This document shows, piece after piece, positions 22,736 to 34,836 of a DNA stretch of 64,000 nt. The position numbers and the translations under genes are program-made. How positions within the stretch are numbered: the first letter of the stretch is position 1; every line of letters begins with the position of its first letter. The notes below the pieces were generated by a model, which had not been told where the DNA came from, made no database searches, and saw nothing but the letters and a program-made list of their open reading frames with translations. This stretch comes from Carnegiea gigantea (lineage: Eukaryota > Streptophyta > Magnoliopsida > Caryophyllales > Cactaceae), in the NCBI GenBank assembly GCA_029747015.1, contig JAKOGI010000825.1:181001-245000 (forward strand), given 5' to 3'.

Positions 22736-23451
22736 GTAAAAATTTGATCTCCATTTTATTAGTTGCAGTTAAAATGGTCTTTTTTTTGTGCATTAACTTC
22801 TTTTTATTAAATCAACAATTAACTATGAGTCTTGAAAAAATATTATGCTACCCTACGTGGCCCCTAAATGAAAATGCCTGGTTTTGCCCATGAGTGGGTT
22901 GGATATTGATTATTGAACTATAGCGTCATGGCATGAACATCGATCAATATAATTTATAAATATTCTTACCTATCACTTGCCAACGAAAGTCCCAACGTGT
23001 TCATAATAATCTAGTTATTTTGGGTCAATATTGCCGCTAACAACTTTTATTATTGATCATAGTCACTAGGTAATGTATATGGTGCTCCAAGGAGTGTGTA
23101 CTTCTACTTGTCATGTATATATATTTTTTCAATATGTATTTGTCATATAGACAATTTTTAATATGTAGTGTTGACGTGGCTTATAGAAGTATATGCTCCT
23201 TAGTATATGATATAGGCTTTGCACTCACTATGATATATTAATATTTCTTTCTTTGGATTTCTTTTCTATATGCATACTACTATATTCTGTAAGTATATTA
23301 TATGAATGTAGATCTTAAACTAGTTTTTGGTTAAAAAAAACTTTTAAACACTAAGCCTTCAAATAAAATCAATACAATACACTACATGATCTTGCATAAA
23401 CAGTGCTGATATTTCGAATGGGAGGTTAGGAGTTCAATTTCAAACCCCATC
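22736..23451. other. AT-rich intergenic DNA, no gene recognised
   Basis: Apart from the short repeat at 23080-23218 I see nothing identifiable. Confidence 0.4.
23080..23218. repeat. second copy of the palindrome-rich short repeat
   Basis: It has GGTGCTCCAAGGAGTG at left and TATATGCTCCTTAGTATATG at right, with TTGTCAT and GACGTGG-type motifs between. It resembles 9262-9372 in order and spacing of these motifs, so the two may be one MITE family. Confidence 0.35.
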
Positions 23452-23692
23452 TATTAAGGATATTTTGTATATCTTACAAAATATATTATGTTTCATAATT
23501 CTTGTCCTTACCAAATTCCTGTAACTTATGTACCAAGCAAGGAGAAACCGAGTATAAAGTAAAAAGGGGGTTAGGCGTGTTAGGCGAATTGATGGCTGAG
23601 TATATATATGTACAACGGCATTAATCAATGAAAGTTAGAACAATCTGAACAGAGGTATATCTCTTATTCCCGAATACAACTTCTTTTCCCTA
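23452..23692 (+). mobile_element. 5' LTR of the copia element (about 240 bp)
   Basis: It starts TATTAAGGATATTTTG (expected TGTTAAGG), contains TATATATATGTACAACGGC near 23600 as promoter/leader, and ends in a pyrimidine-rich stretch before the PBS. Short LTRs of this layout are usual in plant copia elements. Exact ends are uncertain by a few bases. Confidence 0.55.
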
Positions 23693-23701
23693 AAATTTTT
23701 A

Positions 23702-23714
23702 TGGTGTTAGGGCC
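23702..23714 (+). other. decayed primer binding site of the copia element
   Basis: TGGTGTTAGGGCC matches the initiator-Met primer site TGGTATCAGAGCC at 10 of 13 positions; all three differences are transitions. Confidence 0.5.
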
Positions 23715-23746
23715 TTAATTTTTGAAACCAAATGTAAATCGCAGCC

Positions 23747-24370
23747 ATGTCTAGCAAGAAATTTGTGATTGAGAATCAGTCACCATATTATTTACACCCT
23801 CAGAGGGCCCCAGAGCCTTTATCACAGCAGTAATTTTTGTTGAAAAAAATTATGATCCTTGGGAGAAGGCAGTGAGAACTACACTTAAGGGCAAACACAA
23901 ATTGGTCTTCATTGATGGAACTTTGCAAAAGCCAAAATCAAAAACGGAGGATGACTTAGCTGAATTGCAAGCCTGGGCCATGGTTTATTCTATGACATGT
24001 TCATGGCTCCTTAATGTCAATGATCCCAAACTTTGCACAACCATAGCCTATGTCAAGACAACGGAGCTTATGTGGATAAATTGAAGAAAAGATATGATGT
24101 ATCCAACACACCAAAGATACACCAACTTAAGACAAACTTGGCGAATTGCAAGCAAGGAGGCCTGGATGTCGTGGAATTCTACTCCAAAATTATTTGTCTT
24201 TGAGTGAGTTAGAGAATCAGGTGCATTTTCCCCAACATACTTGTGGAAAGCGTGAATGTGGAGTAAGCTTGTTAAGATGGTAGAGGAGGAGAAAGCTCAC
24301 CAAATTTTGATGGGTTTAAACGATGAAACTTATTCAAATATTAGAAGTCAAATACTTGCACTTGATCCCT
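23747..24370 (+). pseudogene. copia gag, N-terminal part
   Basis: It starts at the ATG of an MSSKKFVIENQ-like N-terminus and contains the UBN2-type Gag core: WAMVYSMTCSWLLNVNDP, then after a frameshift KLKKRYDVSNTPKIHQLK and NCKQGG, and near the end a LMGLND-like segment and RSQILALDP. Several frame changes lie at 23850-24300. The reading breaks at the inserted solo LTR C1 and continues at 27934. Confidence 0.75.
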
Positions 24371-26479
24371 AGGGCCAGAAGTGTTACGTTTTCTTAACTT
24401 CTTACTTAAATTCTGGGGTGAAACGGATAGATTTTTCCCTAAAAACTTACTGTTTCCAGGCTAAAAGTCTTACAATAAACCCCTGCAAATCAAGAAAGCG
24501 TAAAACATTTAAAAGAAGCTCAACGGCTACACGCCAGAGTTCATAACTCAACGAGCCACTCGCTCAGAGTACACCAAACAGAATAGTTCATTAATAAATA
24601 GGAAATGAAAGATACAAATCAATGGTTCACACAACCGGAGTATTGGGGTTTACATCCCAAAACATAACTAACTTTAACCAAGAAGACATCTAACTAACTA
24701 GATGGTTGGCTCCTATGACCATACAGAGCTACTCATAAACAATATGCATTACATGAGATAGAGTGCCTAGTTTAAAAACAATTACAACTTAAGTAGTACA
24801 TAGCACTATTTTGTTTGACATGTAAGGCCAATTCAACCCCAACACACCCGACGCCATTCAGGCAAGGATGAACTCCATCTTGGCATAAATAATTGACTTA
24901 TACTTACCATAAAGAAAACCTGGGGGAAAAAGGGGAAAGGAAATGGAGTGAGCCACCACATGCCCAGTGAGTGTTCCTCCACTCCTTAAAACAAAACCAT
25001 TTACAGGCAATACTACTGATACTAACCATGTATCAAGCATTTATGTATTACCAATCATCATATTAAGCTATGTGACACACTTGTAGGCTATTCACATGTC
25101 AAACATTCATTCATTCAGGAGAAAGGCCTTCATTCATAGAACTTTTAACATGCTAGAAGCTTTCTTACTCAATTCATGCATTTTTAATCAGACAGGTTTA
25201 ATGTAGAAAAAGGATGAGGCCACAGGTTATTAGAATCCACATTCAACTATGCTGAGGAATCATTTCATCAATCATTCATAGAAAACTTCTTTTCTTTCCT
25301 TGAAAACATTCTTCTTAACCTCTTGAGGTTCTTGTTCTTTTAAAAGAGATTTCATTTTGTATTGGTCATATAACGACCCTGATAAGCTTTTCACATTTTA
25401 TTCATCTGGCCTCCTGATGGCCTATAAAAACTTTCTTTCTGAAATACTTAAAATAGCATAATGCCGACTGCTTTTCTTCGCTTATTAGGAAAATACTTCT
25501 GGCATAAGATCATTACAGGGTGCTGATTGGGTGAGATCTATTCTCAACGCTATAGTAAAACCTAACGCTCACACTTAAGCTCTTACTCCCGTGACGGCTA
25601 CATATAATATATCGGATCATTACATTACCCTCGTTAGGGTCTTTTAGGGTTTCCTAGTACCAGGACTTATCCCCTAGGCTAGCATCATTCATATCATATT
25701 GTCCGAAGTACATTATCTTAGCCAATTTAAAACGTATGGGCCATAACGGCTAATAATTTTGCTGCCTCTCACAGCAAAATCATTTATCATACAACTCACG
25801 CTTTTGTAAAACTCTTTAGGGATTCCCTCATTCAAGTGAGTTCACTCCCAAAATGAAGTTTGTATAGCTAAAATATGCCATTGATTGCTAATAGTCATGG
25901 CTACTATTATTTTGAAATACGAAAAATTATCCTTTTTCAAAACAACACTTTCACATGCATAATGCATCTTAATAACATAAAGGGAAGGGATTTGCATATA
26001 ATACATTCAAGCACTTCATAATCATTTCAACAACACAATGAGCCACACACGGTCTCGCAATCTAGATGATTGCGGTAATCACAACTTAGGCTCCCTCCTC
26101 ACAAGCACCGTATCACAAGACCTCGAACCACTCATAGTTCTACCTCAAACCATCCAACTACCATCTTGGTTTCAATTTCACAATTTAGTATTCTAATCAT
26201 CATGATATACTGAAAGGCAATATATAAACTTACGTAACTTACCAATGCTTAACTTACCGAATAAACAGATAACAATTAGTTGTGCGCTACAACCAACGAT
26301 TATAACCATACATACACATATATATAGACATTCATACGACCTTAACTTGAAACGAATGCTTAGTAAGCTAAGTTAAGCCAACTAAGCATGAAACACAATT
26401 ATATTCAGGTATTGCAGTTAAGGGGTAAAACATGCTCATTCTGTCATTTGAACGTTGTTTCCTAAGCTATTTCACAAGT

Positions 26480-26900
26480 GTATTCAACTAAATAGACAAG
26501 TAACGATTCGAGGCATTCATTCATTGTTTCAAAGTTACATTTCAAGCCTAATTAAGTCATCTAAACATAATACGAATCTAAACATTCGTTTATTACATCG
26601 AAGCTACTATTTGAATTCTATTTAGGCCCTTTAAACATAATGCGTTTTAAGATATTCGTTTATTATATCAAAGTTACTATTTGAACCTAATCAGGTCATT
26701 TAAACATATTACAATTCTAGGTATTCGTTTACTATCTCGAAGTTACCATTCAAGTCAATCCTTCAGGCATGCGTTAACTGAATATACTAAAATTGATTCT
26801 AAACATGCATAACTCAGTTCGAATTGAACTTTCAGGCATGTAAGAACTGAATATACTAAAATTAATTCTAAACATGCATAATTCAGTTCGAGTTAAGCTT
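26480..26900. repeat. two minisatellites in LTR C1
   Basis: About 66-bp units with an ATTCGTTTATTA core repeat three to four times (26500-26755). They are followed by two units of about 69 bp starting TTCAGGCATG (26764-26900). LTR C2 has a different 60-bp array in its interior. Confidence 0.65.
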
Positions 26901-27446
26901 TCAGGCATGTAATCCATCTAACTTAACCTACATAGTTTCTCATTACAGTTTCCATGGAATTAACTAAACCTAAGCTGACATGCATCATCGTTTAGGCTAA
27001 AACATTTTCGAACGTAATAATAATAATTTAGGAGGGGAAGAACACTTACTTGGACTAACTTAAATTCAACCCCAATAGAGTAATTTCACGCCCCAAATGC
27101 ACGCCCAATTCGCTGAACCCGAACCCTAGCTCGACCGCTCACTAACCCGAAACCCTAGCTTCCAATTTAATGAAGTTTCAGTGCAGTTTGGGTCAAATTT
27201 GGCCTCTGAACTTATAATAGGGGTCGTTTTTTGTGAGTATGGCCGGATTCGGGCATATGGGTGGTGGATTTCGGGGCGGCGACGTGTGGGTTTCTGGGTC
27301 TGCTCAGCCGCGAGAAGTGGAGGGAGGAGAACGGTGGTGGTCGGCAGCTAGCGATGCGTGGGTAGGGGACCGGTGGATGCCTCCACTCGCAGACAACGCA
27401 TGGCGAACGGCGGTGACGCCAAACGCCGGCCAGTAGTTGCCGGTGA

Positions 27447-27460
27447 GAGAGAGAGAGGGG

Positions 27461-27491
<31 letters not shown>

Positions 27492-27512
27492 TGAGAGAGA
27501 GAGGAAGGTGGG
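27447..27512. repeat. GA-rich microsatellite in LTR C1
   Basis: An interrupted GA run near the transcriptional start side of the LTR. It creates Ser/Leu- and Arg/Glu-rich spurious ORFs on both strands. Confidence 0.7.
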
Positions 27513-27933
27513 TCGGGGGTCTCGGGTCCAGGCACCCGAATTAGCCCCCCCTTAATCTAATTTCCTTTTTCCTTTTTTTTGTTGTTGCTCAATTAACACA
27601 ATTCAGCTAGGTTCTGATCCCGAACTCGTTAGCGATTAGACAAAACTCGAGTTGAAATGTCCTACGACTAATATTTTAATTTAAACTTCGGGAATCGAGT
27701 AAATGAAATGAAAACAATTTTAAAAACTCGGGTTAGCATCGATTTCAATAATTTTACAAATAAGTAACGTCAATAAAATCAATAATAACAATAGCAATTC
27801 TTTTTAATAAAATTATCATTCACATAAGCACATCGATAATAATTTAACTCGTATAGTTAATAAAAATACGAATTTTATAATGTAGAAGGTAAGACAGCCA
27901 GGTTAACCTAAAATAAAAAAGGCGAGTCTTACA

Positions 27934-28200
27934 ATGGTGCTTCAAGAGGAGAACCATAAAAAGGTCAGGTTGGGAAGTAAGGAGAGGTCCAAATTTGCTG
28001 TTGCATTTGCGATGACTGAAAGAAACACTCAAGCCATGGCATCAAAAAGGACTACTTGCAAGCATTGGGGGAAATTCAAACATGAGGAGTCATCTTGCTT
28101 CAAGATTGTAGGATATCGAGTCGGCTGGGGGATTAGGGTCGCGGTTGTGAAGGTCAACCAGCCAGAGGAGAACGGTGTGGCAGCAACATAGGGTAGGGCA
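27934..28200 (+). pseudogene. copia gag C-terminal part with zinc knuckle
   Basis: The copia frame resumes at NMVLQEENHKK just after C1. A zinc knuckle follows: CKHWGKFKHEESSCF, where the second Cys of CX2CX4HX4C is Trp. The frame ends at a stop after a GVAAT sequence near 28191. Loss of that Cys would disturb RNA binding. Confidence 0.75.
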
Positions 28201-28339
28201 GCAGTTGAGAGACTGCAGCACAAGCAATCTCAAATTAGCCCGAGACTACTGTAGTGCTTACGGGTGCTTATGAGCCAAAACATGGTTATGATAAACTTTC
28301 AGTCGAGCAAGTACAGAGGCTTATGAGCCATACTAACAT

Positions 28340-28776
28340 GCCTAAACATGGTTATGATAAACTTTCAGGTACTTGATAGTGGTGCTTCAAACAACATGAT
28401 CGGTGAGTTAAATTTGATGAAAAATGCCAAAAGAATTCAGCCAGTTCCCATTGACTTTCCTAATGGAGTAGTGACTATAGCCACTCAACAAGGATCGGTT
28501 GTATAGGGAGAAAGAGTGCAATTGGATAAAGTTCTTTATGTACCAAATTTAAATTGTAACCTTGTCTCTATTGCCAAGATTGTGAAGGATTGGAATTGCT
28601 ATGTGACATTTTTTGATTATTTTTGTATCTTACAAGACTGCACTTTGAGGACTTTAACTGGTGTCAGTGACCAAAGAGACGAGGTTTACTACTTCAATGG
28701 GGCACCGGAGAAGAAACATCAAGTACACATGGCAGTTTCAAGACAACTTTGGCGCAATCAATTAGGGCACCCCTAA
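28340..28776 (+). pseudogene. copia protease and pre-integrase domain
   Basis: VLDSGASNNMIG (DSG active site) is followed by FPNGVVTIATQQGSV, VLYVPNLNCNLVSIAKI and, at the start of the pre-integrase domain, LWRNQLGHP. One stop (TAG near 28504) interrupts the frame. Just upstream (28265-28370) a CTTATGAGCCA...AAACATGGTTATG segment occurs twice, a small local duplication. Confidence 0.75.
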
Positions 28777-29318
28777 AGTGAGGTTATGTCCCTTGTTTTT
28801 ACAAATTAGGAATTTCTGTTATTTCTAAGCAAAGTAATTATGTGTGTGATGCTTGCTTTCGTACAAAATAGACAAGAAATCAATTTTATGTTTATAAAAA
28901 TAAAGAAAAAGCTTATTTGATCTTGTGCATTGCGATATATTGGAGCCTTACAGCGTATCATCTATGCGTGGGGCACATTATTTTTTGAAAATTATTGATG
29001 ATGCTAGTAGAGTAGTTTGGTTATATCTGAAGAGAGATAACAGTGAGACTGGAGGTCTCTTGAGGAATTTTATTATGGCCAAAACTCAATTTAGAAAAGA
29101 GGTTAAGGGAGTTAGGAGTTATAATGGGACTGAGTTTAAGCTTGTGCCAATGCTTACCTTCTATTTTGGAAGGGCTTCATCAAACCAGTTGCGTTGATAC
29201 CCTACAGCAGAATGATAGAGTAGAATGCAAACACACACATGTGTTGAATGTTACTAGAGCACTTAGATTCCAAGCTAATTTGCCCCTAAAATTTTGGAGG
29301 AGTGTGCACGTATTGTAG
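28777..29318 (+). pseudogene. copia integrase, N-terminal and core part
   Basis: The zinc-finger region near 28780-28870 is frameshifted. The core has HCDILEPYSVSSMRGAHYFL with the first catalytic Asp, IDDASRVVWLYL, then [10 protein letters not shown], where SDNGTEF is usual (second catalytic Asp is Tyr). In another frame follow [19 protein letters not shown], with the catalytic Glu, and LPLKFW. The sequence is cut at TGTAG by element G and resumes at 36105. Confidence 0.8.
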
Positions 29319-30588
29319 TGACCACTGCTGCATGCACACGGGTAGTCATAGTATAGATAAAAGATATCGTTCCTTAGGGACTAATATAGTCTATCGAGTC
29401 TTATCTATCATAATATGCTAAGTAAAATTCTAACTCAAATGGTTTTGGTTTAGCAACTTCTAATTCACTAATTTTTAAATCAATTAAAGGAACATGCCTA
29501 GGAATTTATGCAGTTATGAAAAGCGATTGGATCAAAACGACAAACATGTGCTTTTCTCTAATCGGTTAATCTCACGGAATTGCAATCTATCCAAAAATTT
29601 GACCTATTCTTTTGAAATCAACTAAATTTGCCTAAACTAAGCAAAAGTCGTTCTTTGGAACTAATTTGTCTTAATCCATGTTAAACATTTTCGAGTACTT
29701 TCTGGTCCTCCTAACATGCAAATCTCTCTTTCGAGATGACGTTATCTCAAGTTTTATCAAGTAGCCCAACAATCAAATGTCACATCTCAATTTTTCACCC
29801 GATTATTTCAAGTGTGCAAGTAAACTTTGGCCAAATATCTACTCACAACATGATATTCACTTGATAGAACAAAATCAAACCAATCTTGAAAGTAAGACAC
29901 AATTCTTCAGATTAAAACATGATCCAACAACACTTTCATAAACTACTAAATCCTTAAACAAAAATTAAACTACTCATGCAAGATTAAAGATTAAACAACT
30001 AACCAGTGTTTTGCGAAATCGGAGCGGAATGGCTTGACTGAGAGTAGCCTTCAACCAAGGGCTTCAAACTGCCTCGGGATCAAACACTCACACTCAAGAT
30101 TACTCACCAACACAAATACCAAACTAAAATCTAAACTTAAGAGAACAAAAATTTGAGAGAATAAACTATGCTACTTTATATTCCTATGCATCTCTCCTCT
30201 CTGCTGCTGCCTGAACACGACCCTTTTATAGGAGAGCTCGGACAATTTCAGCCACACAGCTGAAGGAATACGAAGAGGCAATAGTTTCTCTATTCACCAC
30301 GGTCCATTGTAGACGCCACAGTCCGACCGCAGTTTGAGCTGGAACCGGTTTTTTGCTCTTTTCTTACTCCACGGGTGTAGCATCACATGCTGCTTGTGGG
30401 GGAGGTCAAAATACATGTATTGAGGGTCAAATACTGGGTAAAAAGGCTAAAATCCTACAAATTATATAAAATAACCATACCTAAGCATAAATCGAGAATA
30501 GGAGTATAAATAATAACATTAAGCACATAATTCTCTTAAGAATGAAGCAAAATAACCCTAAAATGATGTATACGTTAAGCACTTATCA
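29319..30588 (-). mobile_element. 3' LTR of G
   Basis: On the plus strand it runs from TGACCACTGCTG to TTAAGCACTTATCA. It is paired with 34837-36104 and followed internally by the polypurine tract. A TATA box lies at 30224-30230. No gene is seen. Confidence 0.85.
30224..30230 (-). promoter_or_regulatory. TATA box in 3' LTR of G
   Basis: Minus strand TATAAAA; the same motif is at the matching place in the other LTR (35742-35748). Confidence 0.5.
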
Positions 30589-30600
30589 GACTCCCCATGC
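30589..30600 (-). other. polypurine tract of G
   Basis: Minus strand GCATGGGGAGTC immediately before the TGATAAGTGC start of the 3' LTR. Confidence 0.6.
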
Positions 30601-30721
30601 TTAAATAGTTGCTCATAAAAGGCTCATTAGCAACAGGGACCTTAACCTCTAGCGCGTTAGGTGGCATAGAAGTAGCAAAGTCCACTTTAACATACCTTCA
30701 GTCGGGGTCCTCATAAGAAAT

Positions 30722-31420
30722 TCAGTCAGAATCAGGATGATCTTCACAATTCAAGACATCCTCCATATCAATCTCAGGGGAAAGGGGTAATGCATCTAAT
30801 AAAGAAGAACTAGGAGAAACCACGTCTTTCTTCGTATGACAAAATACAGTATAGCGCCCTTTCACCTCAAATGTAATGTCTCCCTTTCTTATATCAATGT
30901 GGCAATCAGCTGTAGCCAAAATGGATCGACCTAGGATAATTTGAGCATCATCGATCTCAGTATATCAACTATAATAAAGTCCTCCAATACCCATATATGT
31001 CCTATATTTACTAGCACATCGTCAAATCTGCCTATGGGTTGCATCTCAAAACTGTCAGCTAACTGTAGTGAAAAAGGTTGCGGCCAGTAATCATCCTAAG
31101 TAAAGCTTATAAAATAAAGAATATGACATTATGCTATCACTTGCACCTAGATCGCATAGAGCTCTCTTAATTTGCACTTTTCCTACAATGCAGGGAATAG
31201 AAAAACTATCTGGGTCAGGGAGCTTATGGGCTTATGGGGAAAAATTATGGGAAACTCTACAATGTCATTCTCTATCAATATGGCAGTCTTGCCACCGTTG
31301 TTCCTTTCCTTACTTCCAGCCATGATTATTTCCATATACTCTTCCATTGGTACATCCTCAGGGTCAATTAAGTCCTCTATTTCTTCCTTTAAAGTGACGC
31401 AGTTGCAATGCTCATGAGGG
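30722..31420 (-). pseudogene. aspartic protease of G
   Basis: Minus-strand frames show FSIPCIVGKVQIKRALCDLGAS, with DLGAS the usual Athila-type active-site form, then FDDVLVNIG, and in the last 65-codon ORF ILATADCHIDIRKGDITFEV, the conserved end of the domain. A few frame changes lie at 30960-31110. No RT motif follows. Confidence 0.7.
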
Positions 31421-31500
31421 ATAGGTTCAGGCTTGCTAGGAAGTCTGTCTGGGGACGTACATGAAAAAAAAGCTTTTTGGGCAATCTACGCTTCCAACAT

Positions 31501-33453
31501 TGATGCATATCCCTCCATCCCCTTGATTTAAAAGGGAAGCAAATCAATTAGGTAATCTTATTATGCTGGTTTAAGGATGAATAAATCATCCAAGTTTTGT
31601 TTAAGCATTGAAACTGCAGGGCAAGGGTTAATTCCAGCAGCTAACCCTCTTTTATGTGCTTAATTCATCAAGCATCCTCAAGGTTTAAGTCTAATATTTT
31701 TGATGGATTTGAAGTTCAAGAAGTCAGCTTTACAGCAAAACAAGTTTCATCCAATTTGGACTTCATTTGCCTATCCAAATTAGTAATTAAACCTAAGGTG
31801 TCCAAACTGCCCAGCAGGACCAGATTATGCACGGTTTTGGTTACATCATAACTCAAGCTATATGATGGCTTAAGTCTCATAATTATACATTTTTGGAATC
31901 CTCATGATGTCTACTTTCAGGTCCAAGCATTAGTTTTCAATCATACCCACAAGAGGATGAGAGCTCAAGGACTTTTCCCAAACCGGTCAGATTAGGCTCT
32001 AATCTGCGCGGTAAAATGTTTAAGCCTAATTAGCTTAATTAAACATGTCAGAACCTTGATTTCTTTGTTGGGGGGGTTTATACACATCCCAAAGTAACCC
32101 CCCATGGCCTGAAAACCGAATCATCATCACTTTTGGTAAGCCTAATCCTAGTCCCAAAACCGGCCAGAAACTGTTCTTGAACCCGGTTTTGCTGTCCTGG
32201 TTTATTTTTGCCTTCACCGGTGGGTTTCCTTCAACTTAGCAGATTTGGCACACTCTTCAAAGCTTGGCACACATCCCTAGGCATCAATGATGGGCTCTAA
32301 GACCTTGGGAAGGTCAGACCGATGAAGAACAAACACCAAAAAGAGAGTCTCTTGCATACTATTGGCTAGGCAAAAGGCAAGGACCACTTTACGGCTAACC
32401 AATGGGAGCTCAGCAAAATCTCAGCATGTATTGAGCTTAGTTTAAGAGTAGATTGATGTATAATGAACATTAGTAATGTTTTACTTTATGTTTAAGATGT
32501 ACTAGGTTAGTTTAAGTAAGCTCGTAATCTAGTTTAGCACAAATCAGCTTATGTTAGCTCTTAATACCTTTCCTAACTATTAAGAGAGGTAGAGGTGTGT
32601 GTGTGTGCTTGCTTGCTAGCTTAGCTCCATTTAAAGAGCTTGCACGCCCCTTGTATGAGGAGATAACCAGATTTGAATCAAAACCCAACTTGAGAGCTTT
32701 GTGCTTTCGTGCTTAGGCACACCCCAAATACTAAACTTGCTTATCCCTAATTAGGCCGATTAAGGTGGTGTTCAAGTGAAGTCTTAAGCTTGATTAAGTG
32801 GTGATATCTGTATCTTAATAATAGTTTAAGGGCCCTAAACTTGAGCTTGGTGGTGTTTCAGTATCCATTCTTCAAGTTTAGTTCTATCTCATTTGGTGTT
32901 TATACTCAAGGATTCAAAGAGAGTTAAAGTGAGTTTGCTAGCTTTAATTTGGAGTTAGTGAATCTTAACTTTGCTTCTCTCCCACCTTTCACCATTTACA
33001 AGCCACTCACATATCCATCCCCATGCTTACTCAAGGCTTAGACTACCTCTAATAGTCTAGCTTCCATCACAAACCTTAAACCATACTCAACCGTGCAAAA
33101 GTGAGAAACATGGTGTCACAAACCAGAAAAGTGGCACGGCCTACCCGTGCCTAAAGGCACGACCGTGCCACACCTATTCGTGTGGTTTTCACTTGGTTGC
33201 TTCATAATCTTGGTAGCTTGTAACTTGGTTCCGTTCATCCCTTGTGATATACATCAAATTACATCAAACTTCCTTTTGATTTTCACTTAGAATCTCTTGA
33301 TTCTAAGTTCCATTCCTCCCTCACATGTTTGTTGCCTCACAACCAAATCTTATGTGCCACTTTCCTTGGTTTTCTCATGATTGTATTCTCCCTTGGTTTG
33401 TAAGCTTTCACTCTTAATTTGAGTATTAGCTTGGACCCTCAGCAGATACATCA
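31501..33453 (+). mobile_element. solo LTR F2 (1.95 kb) inside G
   Basis: It begins TGATGCATAT and ends AGATACATCA, the same termini as LTR F, and is flanked by a perfect 5-bp duplication AACAT (31496-31500 and 33454-33458). No retroelement genes are inside, so it is a solo LTR left by LTR-LTR recombination. Orientation is assigned from these termini. It interrupts G between gag and protease. Confidence 0.85.
33131..33171. repeat. hairpin-forming inverted repeat in LTR F2
   Basis: GTGGCACGG (33131-33139) pairs with CCGTGCCAC (33163-33171), and an inner CGTGCC (33146-33151) pairs with GGCACG (33156-33161) around a TAAA loop. Confidence 0.8.
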
Positions 33454-33458
33454 AACAT

Positions 33459-34790
33459 CCTATTATGAGTTGTAACCACGTCAACCTTTGAGGCTAATTG
33501 CTTAGTATACTCATCCTATTTTTGTTGCCTAAGAAGCATATTTTCCATCATTGCTTCTAAATTGGACTTTTGGCACATTTAAGAAGGGAAGGGGGTCTTT
33601 GAAAACCAAGGGGTGGTCTAGCTTTCATATGGGGCACATTTGATGGGTTTGGATTAGACCTATAGGAGAAATTCAGATGATTCTTTCGACCTGGATTGTA
33701 GGTACTAGAATAAGGGTCATTGGCCGGTCTCAGGTTGAAGTTTTGAACATAGTTAACTTCACTGGGGTCTTGAGAAAAAGGACTCACAACTTAACAATTC
33801 AAATTTACATACTCAATAGAACCATAAATTTCACAAGGGGAAGAGGCATTAGAATTCACAGTATTAACATTCATTCGGTCCAGTCTTTGAGTCATAGCAT
33901 CTACTTTAGCAGAAAGTAAAGTAAGCGCATCAACTTCAAGCTTACCTCCAACCCGTTTAGGTTGGCCTTGTTCGGTGGACCATTGAAAATTATTAAGTGC
34001 CATATCCTCAATTAGGTTATAGGCTTCATCCTCAGTTTTGTTCATCAAAGTTCCTCCTGACCACATCAATAGTAGACCTTACAGACTGGGTCACACCATT
34101 ATAAAAGGCTTGGATAATCATCCAACGGTAAAGAGCATCTCTTCATCTTTTTGCATGAAGTTGGTGACATGATTTCTCAAGCTTGCTGTTTTGCTCAGAG
34201 GGAAAGACTTGGCGAGGAAGGCTCTTGTCAACTCATCTCAAATGGTAATGCATCCAGATGGCAAGGAGTGTAACCAAGCCCTTGCTTTATCTCTCAATAA
34301 GAAAGGAAATAAGCATAGGCGAATTGCGTCAGTGGAGACTCCATTAAGCTTTAACGTATCGCAAACCTCTAAAAAGACCGAGAGTTGTAGATTCAAGTCT
34401 TCCAAAGGCATTCCTCCAATGTAGGATTATTGCACCACCGAAATGAGTGCCGGTTTGAGCTCAAAATTATTGTCATCAACAGTAGGGTGAGTGATACTTG
34501 AGGTGATTCCTTGGACTCCAGGGGTAACGAAATCTCGAAGCGTTCTTCTTTGGTCACCTTCTCCACTCGTCATGTTTGGTAAATTCCTTCTAGACTCACC
34601 TCTTTGTTGTTCAATTCTTTGCTTCTTCCTCCTTAAGTGGAAAGTCCTTTCAATCTTATGATCGGGTTCGTACAAGATTGGGCTTAGCATGAACAGGAAA
34701 AATTCCTGCAACCACTATCGCCGACGTTACAAACGTAATAAAACAAGAAAAGAAAATAACAATAAAATACTTAGCCACTTTCACAAGACT
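33459..34790 (-). pseudogene. gag of G (Athila/Tat type)
   Basis: From the 5' side (high coordinates): a segment with RTLRDFVTPGVQGI and FELKPALISVVQ (34427-34711), a central region readable only with frame changes, a block with LMNKTEDEAYNLIEDMALNN and DALTLLSAKVDAMTQRLDRM (33791-34069), and an Asn/Pro-rich block with NDPYSSTYNPGRKNHLNF (33557-33787). These match the order in Athila-type Gag proteins. Gag would package the element's RNA; without pol the element needs enzymes in trans. Confidence 0.7.
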
Positions 34791-34812
34791 AACTCAATAG
34801 TTAATAGTTTAG

Positions 34813-34830
34813 TCCTCGGCAACGGTGCTA
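34813..34830 (-). other. primer binding site of G (tRNA-Asp)
   Basis: Plus strand TCCTCGGCAACGGTGCTA matches the 3' end of plant tRNA-Asp (TCCCCGGCAACGGCGCCA) at 15 of 18 positions; all three differences are C-to-T. It lies 6 bases inside the 5' LTR. Confidence 0.75.
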
Positions 34831-34836
34831 AAAACT

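Larger units (their letters stand above)
24371..27933 (-). mobile_element. solo LTR C1 (3.56 kb, left-truncated)
   Basis: It aligns at both ends with solo LTR C2. The right end GCGAGTCTTACA corresponds to C2's GCGGGCCTTACA. At the left, the first bases of C2 (TGTAACACCCCCAGCCC) are missing, together with about eight codons of the copia gag target, so a small deletion removed that junction. No internal retroelement genes are present, so it is a solo LTR. Orientation is inferred from C2's TATA box and LTR blocks shared with A and B. No gene is seen; the ORFs near 27212-27555 come from a GA-rich tract. Confidence 0.75.

Noticed and set aside
27212..27555. ORFs on both strands in a GC/GA-rich stretch of LTR C1
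   Set aside because: They are low-complexity Ser/Leu and Arg/Glu runs from a GA microsatellite and lie inside a solo LTR; no domain is recognisable.
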